In this document: positions 7,252 through 12,677 of the stretch, in pieces
How positions within the stretch are numbered: the stretch's first letter is position 1
Layout: each line of letters begins with the position of its first letter
Assembly: GCA_045537495.1 (NCBI GenBank)
Contig: JAZSPN010000039.1
Span: forward strand, 1-12,677
Length of the DNA stretch: 12,677 nucleotides
From: UBA1425 sp045537495
Lineage (GTDB): Bacteria > Bacillota > Clostridia > Oscillospirales > Acutalibacteraceae
Reading direction: 5' to 3'
Notes under the pieces: model-generated
Databases searched by the model: none
The model's input: only the letters and a program-made list of their open reading frames with translations
What the model was told of the DNA's origin: nothing
Program-made: the position numbers and the translations under genes

Positions 7252-8603
7252 GATTCCAACTCCTCATATATACTGTTTAATACGTCCTCAAGCTTCATTC
7301 CTCTGCTCGCTTTAAAAAGTACCGCATCGCCTTCTCTGAGTTCTTTTTTGAGAACGGATGCAAGCGCTTCCTTATCGTCGAAGCTTTCTGTTACGGGAAC
7401 TCCGCTGTTTTTCGCTGTTTTCGCGGTTTCCTTCGATCTTTCACCGTACGTAAATACCATGTCGATCTTTTCTTTTCCCGCCGCTTCTCCCGATTTACGG
7501 TGTGCCTCTGCCGACATTTCTCCAAGCTCCAGCATGTCGCCGAGTACCGCAATTTTCCTCGTCGCCCTGACTCCCGACAGCGTTTCTATCGCCGCCTTTA
7601 CCGAGTCGGGACTGGCATTGTAGCAATCTTCAATGAAGCATATTCCCTTTACCGTTTTGAATCTCTGCCTCATTCCGCTCGGCATATAGCCTTTGAGCGC
7701 TTTTGCCGCGGATTCGGGATCTACCGAGAATAAAAATCCCGCCGTAAATGCCGCAAGAGCATTGTAGATATGATGAAATCCCGGTGCAGGAAGCTCTATT
7801 CTCTGCTCTCCGCATCCGAAATCAACGGTAAATATATTCTTATTATCAACCGTTTCAATATCATATGCCTTGAATCTGCAAAACTTGTTCCTTATTCCGT
7901 AATAATATACCGGTCTGTCTGTTATCTTTGCATTGTAAAGGTATTCGTCGTCGCCGTTAAGAATAAGAGGCGCTTCCTTTTCCATGCCTTCGGTTATTTC
8001 AAGCTTCGCTTTCAGTATATTTTCTCTCGATCCGAGATTCTCTATGTGCGAAATGCCGATATTCCCGATTATTCCGACGGTCGGTGCCGCCGCCTTTGAC
8101 AGCTTCGTTATCTCTCCCGAATGATTCATTCCCATTTCGATAACCGCCGCCTCATATGTGCCGTCGAGTCTAAGAAGTGTTTTCGGAAGTCCTATCTCAT
8201 TATTGAGATTTCCTTCGGTTTTAAGTGTCTTGTACTTCTGAGAAAACACGTCACACGTCATTTCCTTGACTGTCGTTTTGCCTACGCTTCCCGTGACTCC
8301 CGCTACGGTTATCGGGAATTTATTTCTGTAATATCCCGCCAGCGAAAGAAACGCTTCTCTTGTATCGGCTGTCACTATCTGACGGTCAATTCCGAGATCT
8401 CTTTCAGACAGCACAGCGACCGCACCCTTTTCGAGTGCGGTTTTCGCAAATGTATGTCCGTCAAAATTTTCGCCCGATATACAGACGAAAAGACTTCCTT
8501 TTTCTATCGTTCTCGTGTCCGTGCTCACCGACAGAATTTCTCCGTCAAACTGAGCCGTTGTTCCGAGAGCTTTCGCTATTTCCTGTACAGAAAGTTTTTC
8601 CAC
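7248..8603 (-). CDS. murF: UDP-MurNAc-tripeptide:D-Ala-D-Ala ligase MurF
   Basis: MurF uses ATP to attach D-Ala-D-Ala to UDP-MurNAc-tripeptide, completing the stem pentapeptide in the cytoplasm. The 451 residues show the three Mur-ligase domains: the N-terminal substrate-binding domain (about 1-95), the ATPase domain with P-loop GVTGSVGKTT (102-111), and a C-terminal domain. EMGMNHSGEI, typical of MurF, lies in the central domain, and DCYNASPDS begins the C-terminal domain. The start is GTG at 8603-8601, with CGGGGTG just upstream. It lies 18 nt after murE and its stop overlaps mraY. Residues 36-84 are unusually similar to the same segment of the neighbouring MurE. Confidence 0.97.
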   Translation of the reverse strand: MEKLSVQEIAKALGTTAQFDGEILSVSTDTRTIEKGSLFVCISGENFDGHTFAKTALEKGAVAVLSERDLGIDRQIVTADTREAFLSLAGYYRNKFPITVAGVTGSVGKTTVKEMTCDVFSQKYKTLKTEGNLNNEIGLPKTLLRLDGTYEAAVIEMGMNHSGEITKLSKAAAPTVGIIGNIGISHIENLGSRENILKAKLEITEGMEKEAPLILNGDDEYLYNAKITDRPVYYYGIRNKFCRFKAYDIETVDNKNIFTVDFGCGEQRIELPAPGFHHIYNALAAFTAGFLFSVDPESAAKALKGYMPSGMRQRFKTVKGICFIEDCYNASPDSVKAAIETLSGVRATRKIAVLGDMLELGEMSAEAHRKSGEAAGKEKIDMVFTYGERSKETAKTAKNSGVPVTESFDDKEALASVLKKELREGDAVLFKASRGMKLEDVLNSIYEELES

Positions 8604-8621
8604 AAAAACACCCCGTTCCGA

Positions 8622-10061
8622 TTATTTGCCTTCGAGAATTTCCGCTACGATTTCTCTCTCATCCATATGATGTTTTTCGTGTCCTATTATCTGATAAGTT
8701 TCCTGTCCTTTGCCTGCAAGCAGAATAAAATCTCCCGCCTTCGCCTTCTTCATCGCCTTGGCTATTGCTTCTCTTCTGTCTGCTATTCTGTATACGGTGG
8801 CTTTCGCCTTCTTTGTTCCCTCCATGATATCATCAATAATCTTTTCGGGATCCTCCGTTCTCGGATTATCCGATGTTACTATTACCGTATCTGCATTCTC
8901 AACAGCGATTTTTCCCATAACGGGACGCTTTGTGCTGTCACGGTCGCCTCCGCATCCGAATACAACGATTGTTTTTCCGTCTGCAATTTTACGAAGCGTT
9001 TTTATAACATTTTCGAGAGCGTCGGGTGTATGCGCATAGTCGATAATTACCGTATAGTCCGTGTTTGTCGGCACAACCTCCATTCGTCCCGGCACCGACA
9101 CAAACGACGAAATCGCCTTTGCCGCACCGTCCGCGGAAAGTCCCATCTCCGCAAGACAGACCACCGCGCCCATGGAATTGTAAACGGAAAATTCTCCCGG
9201 TACCGCGAAACGGATTCTCTTTATAAAATCCTTGCTGACAAGCTCGTACTCGACTCCGCCCGGTTTTACGTTGGGATTCTTCGCCGTGTAATCGGCACTG
9301 TCATACTTTATCGAAAAAGTCACTACGGGACACGATATTCCCTCCGTCATTTTCTTCGAAGCCTCATCGTCAATATTCACAACGGCAAGCTCCGTGTTTT
9401 CAAACAGCATATGCTTCGCCGCCATATAATTCTCAAAGTTACCGTGATAATCAAGATGATCCTGCGTAAGGTTCGTAAATATTGCCGCCTTGAAGCTGAC
9501 TCCGTGGAGTCTTCTCTGTGCAAGCGCCTGCGACGATGCTTCCATTACGCAATATTCGCAACCTGCATCCACCATCTTTCTGAAAATCTCATAAAGCTGT
9601 ATCGGATCGGGAGTCGTAAGCGTTGCTTCGATTTCTTCGTCGCCTATAACGGTCTTTACCGTGCCGATAAGTCCGCACTTATAACCCATCTTTGTAAGCA
9701 TATCGTAAATCAGAAAGCACGTCGTTGTTTTTCCGTTTGTTCCCGTTACGCCGATAAGCTTAAGCTCTTTCTCGGGATTTCCGAACAATGAGCTGCACAT
9801 AAGCGCATATGCCTCTCTCGTATTGTCTGTCACGACCTGTCTTTCGATGCCGAGATCTCTTTCGGTTATTACGGCACAAGCACCCCTCGACAGTGCTTCC
9901 TCCGCCTTCGAATGTCCGTCAAAATTATTACCGCTGATACAGACAAATACACTGCCTTCTCCGACTTTTCTCGAATCGTCGGTAAGTCCCGTTACCTCTT
10001 CGCCGTGTACTGCGGATGATGATATTATTTTAACATTTTCAAGAAGCTTTTCAAGTTTCAT
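8622..10061 (-). CDS. murE: UDP-MurNAc-L-Ala-D-Glu:meso-diaminopimelate ligase MurE
   Basis: MurE adds the third residue of the stem peptide to UDP-MurNAc-L-Ala-D-Glu in the cytoplasm. The 479-residue product has an N-terminal uridine-binding domain (TDDSR near 27), P-loop GVTGTNGKTTT (104-114), and TNLTQDHLDYHG at about 196-207. The lysine expected to be carbamylated is at about 216 (AAKHMLF). PGRMEVV follows near 324, then YAHTPD at about 342-347. DNPR at 398-401 is the specificity motif of meso-DAP-adding enzymes; Lys-adding enzymes differ there. The ATG at 10061 is favoured over an in-frame ATG at 10088, because GGAGG lies 7 nt upstream and the longer form would overlap the PBP stop. It follows the PBP gene by 13 nt. 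Confidence 0.97.
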   Translation of the reverse strand: MKLEKLLENVKIISSSAVHGEEVTGLTDDSRKVGEGSVFVCISGNNFDGHSKAEEALSRGACAVITERDLGIERQVVTDNTREAYALMCSSLFGNPEKELKLIGVTGTNGKTTTCFLIYDMLTKMGYKCGLIGTVKTVIGDEEIEATLTTPDPIQLYEIFRKMVDAGCEYCVMEASSQALAQRRLHGVSFKAAIFTNLTQDHLDYHGNFENYMAAKHMLFENTELAVVNIDDEASKKMTEGISCPVVTFSIKYDSADYTAKNPNVKPGGVEYELVSKDFIKRIRFAVPGEFSVYNSMGAVVCLAEMGLSADGAAKAISSFVSVPGRMEVVPTNTDYTVIIDYAHTPDALENVIKTLRKIADGKTIVVFGCGGDRDSTKRPVMGKIAVENADTVIVTSDNPRTEDPEKIIDDIMEGTKKAKATVYRIADRREAIAKAMKKAKAGDFILLAGKGQETYQIIGHEKHHMDEREIVAEILEGK

Positions 10062-10068
10062 TTTTATG

Positions 10069-10073
10069 CCTCC
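10069..10073 (-). promoter_or_regulatory. RBS that decides the murE start
   Basis: GGAGG on the minus strand, 7 nt before the ATG at 10061. It sits in the 13-nt gap after the PBP stop codon. Confidence 0.85.
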
Positions 10074-10074
10074 G

Positions 10075-12357
10075 TTATCCCTGATCATCGGATATTCCCG
10101 TGTTCGATTTGAATGAAACGGTTACGACCGTGCCCGCTTCAACCATAGTGCCTTTTTCTATGTTCTGTTTGTACGATACAAGCTCATTGGAAAGAAGTGA
10201 ATTTCCCGAAATTTTAAGATTGATTCCCGACAAGAGTGCTCTGTCAGTCGCCTCCGTAACCGTCAGTCCGACAAGATCGGGCATTTCCACCTTTTCTTCT
10301 CTCGACTGCTGAGAAGTGTACAGTATAACGACACCGTTTCTCGGAACATTCTGTCCCGCCGTCGGCATCTGAGAAATTACCGTGTCGCCGTCGCCCTTTA
10401 CCTTCACGGTAAGTCCCGCAGCTTCAATCTCACTCTTTGCCTTGGCAACACTCTTGCCGACAGCATCGCCTGCTACGATTTCGAGTTCACTAAGCTCTTC
10501 CTCGGTATACTGAGGCTCAACGTTAAGATACTGCATAACTTCCTCGATTATATCTGCCGCTACGGGTGCCGCTACTGCACCGCCGCCGTGCGCCCCCTTC
10601 GGATTGTCGAGAACTATGAGCATTGTTATCCTCGGATCGTCTGCCGGTGCAAAGCACGCAAACGATGCCCAGTATCTGGTTGTTACGCCGTTTTCGGTAC
10701 TGCTCATATCCTCTGCGGTTCCCGTCTTGCCGGCTACTCTGTAACCTTCAACGTAAGCATTCTTTCCCGTGCCTTCCTTTACTACAAGTTCAAGAATTTC
10801 ATGAAGCTTGTCACAAGTATCCTTTGACACGACCTGCCTTACCACTGTCGGCTTTGTTTCCTTAACAATATTGCCTTCGCTGTCAATCTGTTTCGAAACC
10901 ACGTAAGGCACAAGAAGCTTTCCGCCGTTTGCAATTGCATTGACTGCCGTTACCATCTGTATCGGAGTTACGTTGAACGTCTGTCCGAACGATCCGCTGG
11001 CAACACTCGAAAGTGTTCTATGCTCAAAAAATACCGAGTTTGATTCCGCATTGTCTCCTCCGAGATCTATCCCCGTTTTATCAAGGAAGCCGAATCCTTT
11101 ACAGTATTTTTCAAAAGTATCGTAATCAAAACGTAAGCCCATTGTTATGAAGAACGGGTTGCATGAATTCATCATGGCTTTTGTAAGATTCTGCGTACCG
11201 TGACCTTCATGCTTGTGGCAGTTGTAATTCCATCCTGCCGCCCTGACACCGCCCGTGCAGGTATAAGTTTCGTCGAGAGTGATTTTGTTTTCTTCAAGAA
11301 GTGAAGCTGCCGTAAACATCTTGAATACCGAGCCCGGTTCATAAGTGTCTGTGATACACGGATTCTTCCACTGTCTGTACCACTCGTTCTGAATGGCACT
11401 GTTTCTTTCCGACGGATCCGCTATCTGATCGATCTGCGCCTGCTTCTCTTCGTCAATTATTCTCGTGTAATCCGACAGATCGAAGCTCCCCATGCCCTTG
11501 CTTCCCATGGCAAGGATTCCGCCCGTTTCGGTATCCATAATGATTCCGAGTGCTACATCGCATTTTGTGTCGGCGTGCGCCTGCCTGAGCGCATTTTCAA
11601 GAGTGCTCTGGATATATTCGTCTATCGTCAGCACAAGTGAATTTCCCTGCTGAGGTTCATATTGATTCTTGTATTCAATGGGCATATTAGCATTTTTGCC
11701 CGTTTTGGCTATTATCATTCTGCCCGGTGTTCCGGAAAGCACGGAATTATAATATTCTTCAAGGCCGTAAACGCCGTTATTGTCATAGTTTATGTACCCT
11801 ATGAGCGATGATGCCAGCATCGGATTGGAGTAATACCGTGCGACATCGGGAGTCATTCCGATATAATAGCCGTATGTTCTGTATACTTCATTGCCTTTTT
11901 CGTCCTTGAAATTGATCTCCTTCGCCTGCAACTCGGAAACAAGTTTTGCCGTTTCCATGTTGACTCTTCTTTTGATATCAACATGATTACTGCTCGTTTT
12001 CTTGCACTTTTCAATCAGTGTTTGCTTGTCAATTCCGAATATCTCCGACAATCTCTCGGCTATTCTTTCACGCACGAATTCATTATCTCCGATAACCGAC
12101 GGGTTTATGTATACCGTCTTCGCACTCGTACTCTCCGCAAGCGGATTCATGTTGGCATCGTATATAACTCCTCTTTCCGGATTGACAACAATATCCGACA
12201 ACTGATTTTTTGCCGCTATTTCACGGTATTCGTCGCCCTTGATCAGCTGCGCGTACCCGAGAAAGCCTATACATAAACCGAGTCCCACCACAAGCAACAT
12301 CACAAGTATAAATCTTGCACGTTCTTCAAAATCCTTTTTTGATGTTTTTTGTGCCAT
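10075..12357 (-). CDS. ftsI: Class B penicillin-binding protein with two PASTA domains (FtsI/SpoVD type)
   Basis: This is the D,D-transpeptidase that cross-links septal (or spore cortex, if SpoVD) peptidoglycan with an FtsW/SpoVE partner. The 760-residue product has a short basic cytoplasmic tail and a membrane anchor at about 17-39. A dimerisation/pedestal domain begins near NPERGVIYD. The transpeptidase domain carries SVFK (Ser343, Lys346), SCN (398-400) and KTGT (544-547). Two C-terminal PASTA domains follow, at about 627-681 and 689-750, the second starting MPDLVGLTV. The ATG at 12357 is preferred to an upstream in-frame ATG (12408), because AAGGAG lies just upstream and the longer version would read into the inverted-repeat arm. 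It is the first gene of the run in this window; ftsL and rsmH, usually upstream, would lie beyond the edge. FtsI/PBP2x and SpoVD cannot be told apart from sequence alone. Confidence 0.95.
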   Translation of the reverse strand: MAQKTSKKDFEERARFILVMLLVVGLGLCIGFLGYAQLIKGDEYREIAAKNQLSDIVVNPERGVIYDANMNPLAESTSAKTVYINPSVIGDNEFVRERIAERLSEIFGIDKQTLIEKCKKTSSNHVDIKRRVNMETAKLVSELQAKEINFKDEKGNEVYRTYGYYIGMTPDVARYYSNPMLASSLIGYINYDNNGVYGLEEYYNSVLSGTPGRMIIAKTGKNANMPIEYKNQYEPQQGNSLVLTIDEYIQSTLENALRQAHADTKCDVALGIIMDTETGGILAMGSKGMGSFDLSDYTRIIDEEKQAQIDQIADPSERNSAIQNEWYRQWKNPCITDTYEPGSVFKMFTAASLLEENKITLDETYTCTGGVRAAGWNYNCHKHEGHGTQNLTKAMMNSCNPFFITMGLRFDYDTFEKYCKGFGFLDKTGIDLGGDNAESNSVFFEHRTLSSVASGSFGQTFNVTPIQMVTAVNAIANGGKLLVPYVVSKQIDSEGNIVKETKPTVVRQVVSKDTCDKLHEILELVVKEGTGKNAYVEGYRVAGKTGTAEDMSSTENGVTTRYWASFACFAPADDPRITMLIVLDNPKGAHGGGAVAAPVAADIIEEVMQYLNVEPQYTEEELSELEIVAGDAVGKSVAKAKSEIEAAGLTVKVKGDGDTVISQMPTAGQNVPRNGVVILYTSQQSREEKVEMPDLVGLTVTEATDRALLSGINLKISGNSLLSNELVSYKQNIEKGTMVEAGTVVTVSFKSNTGISDDQG

Positions 12358-12363
12358 TTTCTT

Positions 12364-12369
12364 CTCCTT
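12364..12369 (-). promoter_or_regulatory. RBS of the PBP gene
   Basis: AAGGAG on the minus strand, 6 nt before the ATG at 12357. It lies only 4 nt downstream of a six-T run, squeezed between the inverted-repeat element and the start codon. Confidence 0.85.
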
Positions 12370-12373
12370 CGAT

Positions 12374-12392
12374 AAAAAACGCCCCAGTCGGG
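12374..12392 (-). terminator. Possible terminator or attenuator end of the long hairpin
   Basis: On the minus strand the outer base of the long hairpin (CCCGACTGGG) is followed by GCG and then six T (12379-12374). This is the layout of an intrinsic terminator with a very long stem. A small local hairpin, CCC/GGG around GACT, could also form. It sits only about 16 nt before the PBP start codon, an odd place for full termination, so an attenuator or a chance T run is equally possible. Confidence 0.25.
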
Positions 12393-12468
12393 ATACGCGA
12401 CGATGCATCCGCTGAGGCCCACACTATTCAGCCTTCCGATAATTAAGTATACTTTTGTAAACAGGAAT
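12383..12468. repeat. Left arm of a long imperfect inverted repeat
   Basis: These 86 bases match the reverse complement of 12591-12677 with three mismatches (at 12388, 12419 and 12463) and one single-base gap. The arm contains the palindromes GATGCATC (12403-12410) and AAGTATACTT (12445-12454). Weaker pairing may extend inward to about 12475. The outer edge is 25 nt upstream of the PBP start codon. It has no recognisable transposase or known repeat family that I can name. Confidence 0.95.
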
Positions 12469-12590
12469 AAATATGGTTTTGGAAGGAAGATTTCCGCCAC
12501 AGCATCGTTAAAAATCCTTGAAATAGCCTCCGTATGGCAAAGAGAAAAATCCGAGAATGTGCGTGAGATGCTTTATTTCAGACATATTGG
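12469..12590. other. 122-nt spacer between the inverted-repeat arms
   Basis: I see no convincing gene, tRNA or promoter here. An 8-base direct repeat AAAAATCC occurs at 12510-12517 and 12545-12552. Two short complementary pairs could fold: AGCATC (12501-12506) with GATGCT (12567-12572), and TGAAATA (12519-12525) with TATTTCA (12574-12580). The two pairs interleave, so they would form a pseudoknot or be alternatives. Matches of this length are expected now and then by chance. Confidence 0.6.
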
Positions 12591-12677
12591 ATTCCCGTTT
12601 ACAAAAGTATACTTTAATTATCGGAAGGCTGAATAGTGTGAGCCTCAGCGGATGCATCGTCGCGTATCCCGTCTGGG
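12591..12677. repeat. Right arm of the long inverted repeat, reaching the window edge
   Basis: These 87 bases pair with 12468-12383. Relative to the left arm there is one extra base in the AATTAAAG stretch. The match is still perfect at the last bases of the window (12675-12677), so the arm may continue outside. No target-site duplication can be checked. Confidence 0.95.

Noticed and set aside
8121..9791. A 556-codon open frame on the plus strand, opposite murF and murE
   Set aside because: It is antisense to two clear Mur ligases across their intergenic gap, its product is Arg/Tyr/Cys-rich with no recognisable domain, and the frame stays open because of the codon bias of the true genes.
12358..12408. 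Longer N-terminus for the PBP starting inside the left repeat arm
   Set aside because: The added 17 residues have no family similarity, while the ATG at 12357 has a strong ribosome binding site and gives the expected short basic tail before the membrane anchor.
12469..12590. Invertible promoter in the spacer
   Set aside because: I looked on both strands for -35/-10 pairs with 16-18 nt spacing and found none convincing. TATACT in the arms has no matching -35.
12403..12636. A 77-codon plus-strand ORF running from one inverted-repeat arm to the other
   Set aside because: It has no good ribosome binding site and no recognisable motif, and both ends lie in repeat sequence. It is more likely fortuitous than a protein carried by the element.
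12383..12677. Inverted repeat as a simple amplification or assembly chimera at a contig end
   Set aside because: The arms differ by three substitutions and one gap, which a fresh chimera would not show. The possibility is kept only as a check in the first finding.
1..12677. CRISPR array, tRNA, rRNA or transposase gene
   Set aside because: No regularly spaced repeats, cloverleaf, rRNA-like sequence or transposase motif was seen.

Overview
The window is a minus-strand stretch of a bacterial division and cell wall (dcw) cluster. Transcription runs from high to low coordinates: class B penicillin-binding protein with PASTA domains (12357-10075), murE, murF, mraY, ftsW, a small unrecognised ORF, murG, murA, ftsQ/divIB, and the 5' 304 codons of ftsZ, which runs off the left edge. 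Genes from the PBP to murG are separated by 19 nt or less or overlap (murF/mraY by 4 nt, ftsW/small ORF by 41 nt). The only larger gaps are 69 nt before murA and 121 nt before ftsZ. There is no credible gene on the plus strand.

The organism is most likely a Clostridia-class Firmicute, possibly an Oscillospiraceae/Ruminococcaceae relative (inference). The evidence is a PASTA-containing SpoVD/FtsI-type PBP, murA between murG and ftsQ, no ftsA between ftsQ and ftsZ, strong AGGAGG-type ribosome binding sites, and some GTG and TTG starts. The MurE sequence carries the DNPR motif of enzymes that add meso-diaminopimelate, so DAP-type peptidoglycan is predicted.

The genes form one pathway. MurA starts UDP-MurNAc synthesis. 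MurE and MurF add DAP and D-Ala-D-Ala to the stem peptide. MraY and MurG build lipid I and lipid II. FtsW polymerises the glycan and the PBP cross-links it. FtsQ and FtsZ organise this at the septum. The usual murD between mraY and ftsW is missing, and those two genes are only 16 nt apart.

The one part that is not ordinary dcw sequence is the right end, upstream of the PBP gene. There, a pair of 86/87-nt inverted repeats (12383-12468 and 12591-12677, three mismatches and one single-base gap) flanks a 122-nt spacer. The outer end of the left arm lies 25 nt upstream of the PBP start codon and is followed, in the direction of transcription, by a GC-rich step and six T. It may be a MITE-like insertion, a large RNA hairpin or attenuator, or an invertible segment. 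Sequence alone does not decide, and the right arm reaches the window edge, so its true outer boundary is unknown. Other points of interest are the small ORF between ftsW and murG and an unusually high similarity between the N-terminal domains of MurE and MurF.
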